NCBI GenBank assembly: GCA_963699105.1
Contig: CAVOTI010000004.1
Coordinates: 1 to 64,000, forward strand
Origin: Bog-756 sp963699105
GTDB lineage: Bacteria > Actinomycetota > Acidimicrobiia > Acidimicrobiales > RAAP-2
DNA: 64,000 bases
Direction of reading: 5' to 3'
In this document: positions 57,271 to 64,000 of the stretch, piece by piece
Numbering within the stretch: position 1 is the first letter of the stretch
How the letters are laid out: every line of letters begins with the position of its first letter
The notes under the pieces: generated by a model
Seen by the model: only the letters and a program-made list of their open reading frames with translations
Databases searched by the model: none
Told to the model about the DNA's origin: nothing
Program-made: the position numbers and the translations under genes

Positions 57271-58584
57271 ATGAGAGACGTTGCTGTCAACATCGACCTG
57301 ATCACTGGTTGGTTCCCGATCACGGTAGTGATCGTGGCCCTGGCATCGGTGGTTCTCTCGGTGGGATGGCTCGACGGGGCATGGAAATGGCAGCTCCCCC
57401 TCGGGATTCCGATCAGCTTCGTCCTGACCGTGCTCACCGCGGTGGCCATCCACGTGTTCAAACTGGTCCCGGCGGAGTTCCCGAGATCGTTCTATCTGTG
57501 GGCATGGCTCATCTGGTTTTCGGTGGTGATCATCGTGCTCGGATGGACCAAGGCCCACTGGATCCTGCGGACGTTCTCGGTGATCGCCCTGGTCTTCTGC
57601 GTGATCGCCGCCTTCACCGTGATCAACAAGACCTACGATTACTATCCGACCCTGGAACGCCTCTTCGGAAAAAATGCCGCTGATTTCGCCAGCCTGCCCC
57701 AGCTCAAGGCCGTCCGCACCGAGGTGCGGCAGACCGGCAAACTTCCGGATCACGGCGAGACCATCTCCATCACCATTCCGGGGACCATCTCGAAATTCCA
57801 GACCGGCCAGGCCTACGTGTACCTCCCACCTGCCTGGTTCCGCAGCCCCGAGCCCCAGCTGCCACTCATCGAAATGATCGCCGGCGTGCCCGGCCAGCCT
57901 TCCGACTGGACGAGGGCCGGTTATGCGGACACCACGGCGACCACATTCGCCGAGGAGCACAAAGGAACCGCCCCCATTTTGGTGATCCCCGACAACAACG
58001 GCGTCAAGACCTCGGACACCGAGTGCTCCAACAGCGTGTTCGGAAATGCCGAGACCTACCTGGTCAAGGACGTTCCCAACTTCATGCAGGCCAACTTCAA
58101 CGCCGCCGTGGGCAAGCACGCCATGGCCGTCGTGGGTCTGTCGGCCGGGGGGACCTGCGCTTCGATCCTGGCTATGCGCAATCCATCTGTCTTCTCGATT
58201 TTCGCCTCCTACTCGGGCTACGCCTCCCCGACCTACATCAATGACGACGAACAACAGACCATCGTCCAGCTCTATGGCGGGTCGAAGGCGAACTACGAGG
58301 CCCACAATCCGGTCAACCTGCTCCAGACCAACAAGTACACGGGCTCAGCCGGATGGTTCACCGCCGGGCAGAGCGATCCTCAGCCACTGGCCGCCGTCAG
58401 CCAGCTGGCCGATCTGGCCAAGAAGGCCGGCATGCAGGTCTGCACCACCACGCCGCCCGGTGACCACTCCTTCGTCTTCTGGGCGGCGGCATTTCAAATC
58501 TCGCTTCCATGGCTGTCCTGGAAGCTCGGGCTGACGCCGCCACCGAAGGACACTCCTGCTCAGTGCACACCGCCGATCCCCTGA
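57271..58584 (+). CDS. membrane-anchored alpha/beta-hydrolase (esterase D-like)
   Basis: The 437-residue protein has four N-terminal membrane helices (about residues 10-120) and an extracytoplasmic esterase domain related to mycolyltransferase/esterase D folds. The nucleophile elbow is VVGLSAGGTCASIL (Ser in GLSAG). LVIPDNNGVKTSDTECSN precedes it, and HSFVFWAAAF near the end supplies the likely catalytic His. It is divergent from lysS across 81 bases. Hydrolases of this type beside aminoacyl-phosphatidylglycerol synthases are known to remove the amino acid from the lipid, so it may reverse the LysPG synthase; this follows from context. The start at 57271 is chosen because the open frame extends further upstream into lysS. 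Confidence 0.75.
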   Translation: MRDVAVNIDLITGWFPITVVIVALASVVLSVGWLDGAWKWQLPLGIPISFVLTVLTAVAIHVFKLVPAEFPRSFYLWAWLIWFSVVIIVLGWTKAHWILRTFSVIALVFCVIAAFTVINKTYDYYPTLERLFGKNAADFASLPQLKAVRTEVRQTGKLPDHGETISITIPGTISKFQTGQAYVYLPPAWFRSPEPQLPLIEMIAGVPGQPSDWTRAGYADTTATTFAEEHKGTAPILVIPDNNGVKTSDTECSNSVFGNAETYLVKDVPNFMQANFNAAVGKHAMAVVGLSAGGTCASILAMRNPSVFSIFASYSGYASPTYINDDEQQTIVQLYGGSKANYEAHNPVNLLQTNKYTGSAGWFTAGQSDPQPLAAVSQLADLAKKAGMQVCTTTPPGDHSFVFWAAAFQISLPWLSWKLGLTPPPKDTPAQCTPPIP

Positions 58585-58642
58585 GCCGAACCACGCACTC
58601 AGTGTCGTTGACGCGTAGGGCCCATGCACTTATGCTGCCCGG

Positions 58643-58718
58643 GCGCCCCTAGCTCAACGGTAGAGCAGCAGATTCTTAATCTGCAGGTTCCTGGGTTCGA
58701 GTCCGGGGGGGCGCACCA
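58643..58718 (+). tRNA. tRNA-Lys (CTT)
   Basis: Acceptor GCGCCCC pairs fully with GGGGCGC, with discriminator A and encoded CCA. The D arm is GCTC-AACGGTA-GAGC and the anticodon arm GCAGA-TTCTTAA-TCTGC, with anticodon CTT. The T arm is slightly irregular (CCTGG against CCGGG with an eight-base loop containing TTCGAGT), perhaps due to one extra G. It lies 58 bases after the esterase gene, in the lysine-lipid neighbourhood. Confidence 0.9.
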
Positions 58719-58776
58719 AAAAGTGGGCTGAAGCATTCGCTCCGGCTCGACGACATCTAGCTCGTCCCGTTCCGCC

Positions 58777-58794
58777 GAGCTCGAGCTCGAGCTC
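58777..58794. repeat. 18-bp perfect palindrome GAGCTC repeat
   Basis: Three GAGCTC hexamers in tandem form a perfect 18-bp palindrome 16 bases past the stop of the minus-strand hydrolase and 58 bases past tRNA-Lys. It may help end transcription from both sides; there is no T-run. Confidence 0.4.
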
Positions 58795-58809
58795 CCAGCG
58801 GTCGGCGGG

Positions 58810-59808
58810 TCACTTCTTCACCATGCTTCCCGGCCAGTCGGCGTTGGACGTGAGCTCGGGATGGCGACCGCCGAAGGCGGCGGCGGCCTTCTGATTGGCG
58901 CGCAAGGTGAACTCCAGCCAGGCGGTGGCGTACCCGATCTCATCTTTCGGATTGCCTCCGACCTCGGTGTCCTGGACGGAATTGTGGTCGGCCGGACGCC
59001 CTCCTGAATCTGCGATGATGCCGAGAGCGGCACGTCCCCGGACGCTGCGGAAGTCAGCCCGCTCGTTGGCCGGGTCGGCGATGATGGCGTCGACGGGACC
59101 GTGGGTCGAGATGAAGAAGACCGGCTGGGTCAGGTGGTTCGGGTGGGCCTCGCAGTCGGTCTTGACCGGACAGTCGGGGTTGGCCGCCGACCATTTGGCA
59201 TCGGGCAGGGAGAAGGTCATCACCGAGGTGACCAGCCGGGGGTCCACGGTGGCGACCCGCACAGCTCCGGTGGCGCCTTGGGAGTGGCCGACCGCCGCCA
59301 CCTCATGGACGTCGAGGTGGCGGACGAACACGCTGCCCGGGGTGCTGTCGGCCTTGATCAGGTAGCGCGCCGCCGCCGCCATCTCCTTCCCGCTCCCGGT
59401 GTTGGCCAGGGTGGTGGCGATGACGGTGAACCCGTAAGAGGCGAAGTGGCTCAGCAAGGTCCTGTACATGGTGGGCGACGCGTTGGTCCCGTTGCCCCAC
59501 GTGACGATGGGGCTCCTGAAGCCGAGCGTGTCGTAGTCAGCCGGTCGGAAGACGTCATAAATCGCCGACCCCTCGGTGATCGTGTTCATTGTCGTGGCGG
59601 AGGGTCCGCCCGCTCCGAAGGCGACCGACACGGGAACCTGCGGCGTGGTCGCCCATGCCGTGGGGGGGGCCACCAGCCCCGTCAGCAGCGTCAGCGGCGT
59701 CAGCAGCATCACGGCCGCCAACCAGACGGCGGCAACCGAACACCGTCGCGGCACGACGCCTCCTCCCCTTCGGACCGGCGCCCCATTCGGACCGACGCCC
59801 TTCGGCAA
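58810..59808 (-). CDS. secreted alpha/beta-hydrolase (chlorophyllase/lipase-like)
   Basis: The 332-residue protein has an Arg-rich n-region and a signal peptide (VAAVWLAAVMLLTPLTLLTGL, cleaved after AWA near residue 54). The domain starts VSVAFGAGGPSATTMNTITE. PIVTWGNGTNASPTMY forms the oxyanion loop. HEVAAVGHSQGATGAVRVA holds the nucleophile Ser in GHSQG. PVFFISTHGPVDAIIAD likely carries the acid, and a C-terminal His is probably in RPADHNSV. The fold is like chlorophyllases and cutinase-like polyester hydrolases. Its natural substrate is unknown. The neighbouring tRNA and iron-transport genes give no functional hint. Confidence 0.75.
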   Translation of the reverse strand: MPKGVGPNGAPVRRGGGVVPRRCSVAAVWLAAVMLLTPLTLLTGLVAPPTAWATTPQVPVSVAFGAGGPSATTMNTITEGSAIYDVFRPADYDTLGFRSPIVTWGNGTNASPTMYRTLLSHFASYGFTVIATTLANTGSGKEMAAAARYLIKADSTPGSVFVRHLDVHEVAAVGHSQGATGAVRVATVDPRLVTSVMTFSLPDAKWSAANPDCPVKTDCEAHPNHLTQPVFFISTHGPVDAIIADPANERADFRSVRGRAALGIIADSGGRPADHNSVQDTEVGGNPKDEIGYATAWLEFTLRANQKAAAAFGGRHPELTSNADWPGSMVKK

Positions 59809-60046
59809 GACTAGACAGCAAGGGGACCGGCTGGATCACCTCACCGACGTCCAGTGCCCGCCCAACGGAGTGGCCGTACTGGCGGCTGCTGCTCCTGACG
59901 AGGCCCCGGAGCTGGTGGAGACGCCGATGCGCGTCAGTTCACCGTGCTGAGCCAACGGGCAGCGAGACCTCCCCGACGGGCGGAGCCCACAGTCACAACT
60001 CCACTGCCCGACCTCGGACCAGTCGGGCACGCTATATCCTCGGTCA

Positions 60047-61165
60047 ATGGTTCGACCGGCTCCAGTCACGGGCGGACACGCAGACGCATCCGGGTCGGAG
60101 GGCAGTGGGCTGGGCATCTCCGATCTGCACAAGTCCTTCGGGTCACACGCCGTACTGACCGGCATCGACCTCCAGGTGCCACTCGGATCCCTCTCCGCCA
60201 TTTTGGGACCGTCGGGCAGCGGCAAGACCACGCTGCTCAGGGTGGTGGCCGGGTTCGAACGGGCCGATCGGGGAACCGTCACCCTGGCCGACCGCATCGT
60301 CGAGGATGCCCATCACGCCCTCCCCCCTGAGCACCGGGGCATTGGCTACGTGCCGCAGGAAGGATCGCTGTTCCCCCATCTTACCGTGGCGGCCAACGTC
60401 GCATTCGGGGTGCAACGGGCAGCTCGCAAGAAGCTCGGGAGCAACACCGACGAACTTTTGGAGATGGTGGGCCTGGCCGGGTTGGGCAGTCGCTACCCGC
60501 ACCAGCTGTCGGGCGGTCAGCAACAGCGGGTGTCCCTGGCCCGGGCCCTGGCCGTCCGCCCCGCCCTGGTTCTGTTGGACGAACCATTCTCGTCACTCGA
60601 CGCCGGCCTGCGCGCCAGCGTCCGGTCCGATGTCCAGGACGTGCTGCGCAAGGGTGGGATCACTGCGCTGCTGGTCACCCACGACCAGGACGAAGCGCTC
60701 TCGGTCGCCGATCAGGTGGCGGTGATCAGGAACGGGGTGATCGGCCAGTGCGGGACACCTCAAGAGCTCTATGACCACCCCGTCGACACGGCCATGGCCC
60801 GGTTTCTCGGGAACGCCAACCTGGTGCCTGCCACGGTCGGAGGCGACGAGGTGACAACCCCCTTCGGAGCCCTGGCTCTGCGTACCGACGTCGGCGGCCC
60901 CACCGGTACGGGCCCGGTGGTGGCCCTGGTGCGGCCCGAGCAATTGGCCATCTCGGTTCCCGGAAGTGGAGAAGGGATGAGGGCGGTGATCGTGCGAACC
61001 GAGTTCCACGGACACGACACGGTGATCACTGTCGATCCCGAGTCTCCCCTCGACCTGGGTCCGATCACCGTGCGGGCCGAGGGCGACCTGGTGTTGGCCA
61101 ACGGCACGGTGATCGAGATCACGGCCTCCGGCTCGGCTGTGGTGTGGCCGGCGCCGGCGGACTGA
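60047..61165 (+). CDS. iron(III) ABC transporter ATP-binding protein (FbpC-like)
   Basis: The 372-residue ATPase belongs to the CUT1/FbpC/PotA group. Walker A is LGPSGSGKTTLLRVVAGFER, the Q-loop VPQEGSLFPHLTV, the signature LSGGQQQRVSLARALAVRPA, Walker B LVLLDEPFSSLDA and the switch VTHDQDEALSVAD. A C-terminal TOBE domain (from about residue 265, VALVRPEQLAISVPGSGEGM) completes it. ATG at 60047 is the only good start. It precedes the lipoprotein, binding-protein and permease genes but is separated from them by 105 bases that hold an iron-box promoter, so it may be transcribed separately. Confidence 0.9.
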   Translation: MVRPAPVTGGHADASGSEGSGLGISDLHKSFGSHAVLTGIDLQVPLGSLSAILGPSGSGKTTLLRVVAGFERADRGTVTLADRIVEDAHHALPPEHRGIGYVPQEGSLFPHLTVAANVAFGVQRAARKKLGSNTDELLEMVGLAGLGSRYPHQLSGGQQQRVSLARALAVRPALVLLDEPFSSLDAGLRASVRSDVQDVLRKGGITALLVTHDQDEALSVADQVAVIRNGVIGQCGTPQELYDHPVDTAMARFLGNANLVPATVGGDEVTTPFGALALRTDVGGPTGTGPVVALVRPEQLAISVPGSGEGMRAVIVRTEFHGHDTVITVDPESPLDLGPITVRAEGDLVLANGTVIEITASGSAVVWPAPAD

Positions 61166-61172
61166 CCGGGAC

Positions 61173-61188
61173 GTTTCCAGCTGGAAAC
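61173..61188. promoter_or_regulatory. 16-bp perfect palindrome after the ATPase gene
   Basis: GTTTCCAG followed directly by CTGGAAAC is a perfect, loop-free palindrome eight bases after the ATPase stop and about 55 bases upstream of the -35 element of the iron promoter. It suits a dimeric regulator better than a terminator. Confidence 0.45.
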
Positions 61189-61240
61189 AGAGACGAAAGG
61201 CCGAGTTCACCGGGCTCTGGCCTCCGGGTTTAAGGGTCAC

Positions 61241-61272
61241 TTGACAATATAACTTAGGTTGGCCTAATAAAT
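61241..61272 (+). promoter_or_regulatory. sigma-70-type promoter overlapped by a DtxR/IdeR iron box
   Basis: TTGACA (61241-61246) and CTAATA (61264-61269) are separated by 17 bases, an ideal housekeeping promoter. TTAGGTTGGCCTAATAA with two more bases (61254-61272) matches about 14 of 19 positions of the DtxR/IdeR consensus and covers the -10 element, so iron-bound repressor would block transcription. It drives the lipoprotein, iron-binding protein and permease genes. Confidence 0.75.
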
Positions 61273-61759
61273 GGAGGTGGACCGAGACAGCTCCAGACCG
61301 ACGACCGGCTCGTCCACGTCGCCCCGGTTGGTCCACTGGTCGGCCCCGACTGATGGCCGATCCGCCGCCGGAGCCCGTCGGTCGGCTACCGGTTGCCGGG
61401 TGTCTGTCCTCGGAGTCGCCCTGGCCTCCTCGGCACTCTTGGCTGCCTGCGGATCGTCGGGTGCATCGAGTCAGGCGTCCAATCAGGCGGCGGCAAGGAC
61501 CTGTCAGGCGGTGGGGGCGGTGCTCAGCGACGGGCCCGATCCGGGTGCCGACCCGGTGGGCTACGCCTGGGCCCAGGTCCTCCCGCTCGGCCGGATCAAG
61601 ACGTCCGACCGGACGCTCCGGAACGCCATCGACAACTTGGCCTCGGCCTATCAGCAGTTCTACAAGGCCAACGGCGTCGGCCCGGCCGCCGACCACGCCG
61701 TCAGCCGAGCGGCGGCGCGGATCAACACCCTCTGTCCCGGCACCGGGGCCGGGGTATGA
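61271..61759 (+). CDS. small lipoprotein of the iron-uptake operon
   Basis: A 150-160-residue protein with a lipobox (VALASSALLAACGSSG, Cys acylated) but an unusually long region before it. ATG 61271 touches the -10 element, so translation more likely starts at the in-frame GTG 61277, which would be at or near the transcript start (leaderless), or further on. The mature part (SDGPDPGADPVGYAWAQVLP, AIDNLASAYQQFYKANGVGP, ARINTLCPG) is helical with two Cys residues and has no recognised family. Its stop overlaps the binding-protein start by four bases, so it is probably an accessory component of iron uptake. Confidence 0.6.
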   Translation: MEVDRDSSRPTTGSSTSPRLVHWSAPTDGRSAAGARRSATGCRVSVLGVALASSALLAACGSSGASSQASNQAAARTCQAVGAVLSDGPDPGADPVGYAWAQVLPLGRIKTSDRTLRNAIDNLASAYQQFYKANGVGPAADHAVSRAAARINTLCPGTGAGV

Positions 61760-62835
61760 CCTCCCGGTGGCACGTCGGGCCGACCGTGATCGGTGGGAGG
61801 CGGGCGCCGAGGACTCGGCGATGGGGCACGGCGGCACTGGCCCTCGTCATGACCGGCGGTCTCCTGGCTGCCTGCGGCGGCTCGTCGTCCGGGTCGGGAC
61901 AGTCGATCACCCTCTACAACGGGCAGCACGAGCAGACGACCGACTCGCTGGTGGCCAGCTTCGAGAAGGAGACGGGGATCACCGTTTCCGTCCGCAGCGA
62001 CGACGAGGACACCCTGTCCGACGAGATCGTCACCGAGGGCGGCCGGTCCCCGGCCGATGTGATCTACACCGAGAACACGCCGGCCGTCCAGTACCTGGCC
62101 GACAAGGGTCTACTGGCCAAAGTGGACCCTTCGACCCTGGCCAACACGCCGAGCAAGTACAACTCGCCGCAGGGGGACTGGGTGGGAGTGTCGGCCCGGG
62201 TCAGCGTGCTCATCTACAACCCCAGCCTGATCGACAAGAGCCAACTTCCGACGTCCGTGCTCCAGCTGGCCGATCCGCGCTATAGCGGTCTAGTGGCCTT
62301 CGCCGCCGGAGAGACCGACTTCCAGCCCATCGTGACCTCGGTCGACCGCACCTACGGCAAGGCGGCCACGCTCAAATGGCTCGATGGCATCAAGGCCAAT
62401 GTCGGAAGCCACATCTATCCCGACAACGAGACCATCGCCGACGAGGTCAACCGGGGGGCGGTGGCCTTCGGGGTGGTCAACCAATACTACTGGTACCGGA
62501 TGCGGGCCGAGATCGGTGCCGCCAACGTCCGGGCTGAGATCACCTACTTCGCCCCCCACGACCCCGGCTACGTGCTGGACATCTCCCCGGCCGCCGTGCT
62601 GAAGTCGAGCACGCACCAGGTGGCCGCCCAGAAGTTCCTGGCCTTCATCACCTCCAGGCAGGGCCAGGAGATCATCGCCCGTTCGATCAGCTTCGAATAC
62701 CCGATCGCCTCGGGAGTGACCACGTCGCAACCGGAAACCCCCTTCGACCAGCTGCAGCCCAATGCCATCACCATCCCCGAGCTGGGAGACGGCTCCACCG
62801 CCATCGCTCTGTTGAAGCAGGCGGGACTGTTGTGA
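61756..62835 (+). CDS. iron(III) ABC transporter substrate-binding lipoprotein (FbpA-like)
   Basis: This 359-residue binding protein has a lipoprotein signal (TAALALVMTGGLLAACGGSS, lipid on Cys). The mature start ITLYNGQHEQTTDSLVASFE is the FbpA/Fut-type N-terminus, with the His-Glu pair near the iron site. The Tyr-Tyr iron ligands are seen in VVNQYYWYRMRAE. PADVIYTENTPAVQYLADKG and YVLDISPAAVLKSSTHQ are family blocks. It captures ferric iron, possibly with a carbonate or citrate anion, and delivers it to the permease encoded next. The four-base overlap with the lipoprotein gene and the upstream IdeR-like box imply expression under iron limitation. Confidence 0.9.
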   Translation: MTSRWHVGPTVIGGRRAPRTRRWGTAALALVMTGGLLAACGGSSSGSGQSITLYNGQHEQTTDSLVASFEKETGITVSVRSDDEDTLSDEIVTEGGRSPADVIYTENTPAVQYLADKGLLAKVDPSTLANTPSKYNSPQGDWVGVSARVSVLIYNPSLIDKSQLPTSVLQLADPRYSGLVAFAAGETDFQPIVTSVDRTYGKAATLKWLDGIKANVGSHIYPDNETIADEVNRGAVAFGVVNQYYWYRMRAEIGAANVRAEITYFAPHDPGYVLDISPAAVLKSSTHQVAAQKFLAFITSRQGQEIIARSISFEYPIASGVTTSQPETPFDQLQPNAITIPELGDGSTAIALLKQAGLL

Positions 62836-62929
62836 CCCGGGCCCGGATCGCTGATGGCCTCGGCCCGAGGCGCCACGGGCGGTGACGGCCTACCCGACGG
62901 CGGTGGCCGGGCACGGGGGTGGGGCCTCA

Positions 62930-64000
62930 ATGGATACACCGGTGGCCGCCCGTCCGGCCCGACGGCCGCGGGTGCTGCTGGCCACCGGCTTCGTCGTGGC
63001 CATGGTGTTGCTGGCCCCGCTCGTCTTCCTTCTGATCGAGGCCAGCGGAGCGGGGGTGTCCACGATCATTCACCTCATCGATCGTCCGCTCACCGCCACT
63101 CTGTTGTGGAACACGGTCCGCCTCACCGTGGTCGTCACCGTGCTGTGCGCCATCATCGGGACGCTGGCGGCGTGGTGCGTCGAGCGGACCGATCTGCCCG
63201 GACGGCGGGTGTGGGCGGTGCTGGTGGTGGTGCCCTTCGCCATCCCCGACTTCGTGGTGAGCTTCGGGTGGGCGTCGCTGACCACATGGGTCCAGGGCTT
63301 TCGGGGCGCAGTGCTGGTGATGACCCTGGCGGTCTACCCGCTGGTCTATCTGCCGGTGGCGGCAAGTCTGCGAGCCGCCGATCCGGGGCAAGAGGACGTG
63401 GCCCGCAGCCTCGGGGTCGGCCGCGTCCGCACGTTCTTCCGGATCACGGTCGGCCAGGCACGCGGCGCCATCCTCGGAGGTTGTCTGCTGGTGGCCCTGG
63501 TCATGCTGGCCGAGTACGGCGCATTCGAGATCCTGGGCTACCAGACGTTCACCACGGAGATCTTCACGGAATCCCAGGTGTCGTTCAACGTGCCGGCCGC
63601 CTCGGCTCTGGTGCTGGTGCTGGTGGTGTTGGGCCTCGTCGTGCTGGGAGCCGAGGCGATGATCGGGGGAAGGGGCCGGGTCACGCGCATCGGCCCCCAG
63701 GTACAGCGCCTGGCCCAGCCCCACCGCTTGGGCCGGGCCACCGGGCCCGTTCTCATCGGGTTCGTCGTGCTGGTGGGGCTGGCGCTCGGAGTCCCAGTCG
63801 GGTCCTGCATCTACTGGACCTTCGAGGGTGGCGCCCACGCACTGGGGGGAGTCTCCATTGCCTCAGCCACCTGGCACACCGCCCTCTACAGCGGGACGGC
63901 GGCGGCGCTGGCCACCCTGATGGCCCTACCCGTGGCCCTCCTGGCCGTCCGCAACAGCGGAAGCGGTGTCCGTATGCTCGAGCGAAGCACCTATCTGGTG
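62930..64000 (+). CDS. iron(III) ABC transporter permease (FbpB-like), runs off the window
   Basis: The open frame continues past the window end; 357 residues are seen. It has membrane helices from residue 16 (LLATGFVVAMVLLAPLVFLL). The first ABC permease domain has its coupling loop ARSLGVGRVRTFFRITVGQA (EAA-type). A second domain begins near residue 245 (PVLIGFVVLVGLALGVPVGS), as in two-domain FbpB/CysW-like permeases. An in-frame GTG at 62882 would add 16 residues; 62930 is preferred because it places the usual short cytoplasmic lead before helix one. It follows the binding-protein gene by 94 bases. Confidence 0.85.
   Translation, partial: MDTPVAARPARRPRVLLATGFVVAMVLLAPLVFLLIEASGAGVSTIIHLIDRPLTATLLWNTVRLTVVVTVLCAIIGTLAAWCVERTDLPGRRVWAVLVVVPFAIPDFVVSFGWASLTTWVQGFRGAVLVMTLAVYPLVYLPVAASLRAADPGQEDVARSLGVGRVRTFFRITVGQARGAILGGCLLVALVMLAEYGAFEILGYQTFTTEIFTESQVSFNVPAASALVLVLVVLGLVVLGAEAMIGGRGRVTRIGPQVQRLAQPHRLGRATGPVLIGFVVLVGLALGVPVGSCIYWTFEGGAHALGGVSIASATWHTALYSGTAAALATLMALPVALLAVRNSGSGVRMLERSTYLV

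Noticed and set aside
59836..60523. Minus-strand ORFs opposite the ATPase gene
   Set aside because: Shadow frames of an intact ABC ATPase.

Overview
This 64 kb window is GC-rich (about two thirds G+C) and comes from an actinomycete-like bacterium. The evidence is leaderless or GTG starts, chains of ATGA/GTGA overlaps, a DtxR/IdeR-type iron box, a MobF relaxase of actinobacterial type, LytR-CpsA-Psr and LysX-like functions. Gene content resembles Acidimicrobiia, but that placement is inference.

Region 1 (1-15.9 kb) is an accessory region. A DUF4032 gene fragment is followed by a minus-strand set: a tandem double-TetR regulator, a CbbO/NorD-like VWA protein, a CbbQ/NorQ-like AAA ATPase, a branched-chain-amino-acid-type binding protein and a small membrane protein. 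Divergent from it lies a plus-strand catabolic set (cytochrome P450, aldehyde dehydrogenase, short-chain dehydrogenase). Mobility genes follow: a plasmid-type hypothetical protein with an in-frame amber codon, a MobF relaxase/helicase and ssb. The region ends at a 3' half of a tRNA-Ser gene, the usual scar of tRNA-targeted integration. Nearly every gene here is interrupted by single-base frameshifts while its conserved motifs stay intact. That fits a low-quality stretch of sequence better than long decay.

Region 2 (16-30 kb) is a tightly overlapping plus-strand cell-surface operon. It encodes a fused pair of family 2 glycosyltransferases, a polysaccharide deacetylase, a Wzx-like flippase, a large multi-pass membrane protein, a one-module NRPS-like enzyme with a half condensation domain and an atypical thioesterase, and a GNAT acetyltransferase. 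A LytR-CpsA-Psr ligase, a small membrane protein and a large LuxR-type ATPase regulator adjoin it.

Region 3 (33.4-51.5 kb) is the most interesting part. A co-directional minus-strand run encodes a PelF-like GT4 glycosyltransferase, a multi-pass membrane protein, a LegB-like dehydratase, a sugar nucleotidyltransferase, an epimerase, GlmS and a spherulin-4 (GH135-like) hydrolase. Divergent from pelF lie two copies of a very large secreted protein with an Agd3-like deacetylase core and He_PIG repeats. The set parallels the fungal galactosaminogalactan and bacterial Pel systems and probably makes a partly deacetylated hexosamine polymer. The two deacetylase copies share about 3.1 kb of identical DNA. 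The second copy is cut short next to an IS30-family transposase.

Region 4 (52.7-58.7 kb) looks like a lysine-lipid module: a metallophosphatase fused to an MprF/LysX-type lysyl-phosphatidylglycerol synthase, lysS overlapping it, a membrane-anchored esterase and tRNA-Lys(CTT). Region 5 (58.8 kb to the end) holds a secreted alpha/beta hydrolase and an iron(III) ABC transporter (ATPase, lipoprotein, iron-binding protein, permease). A promoter overlapped by an IdeR-like box precedes the lipoprotein and binding-protein genes.
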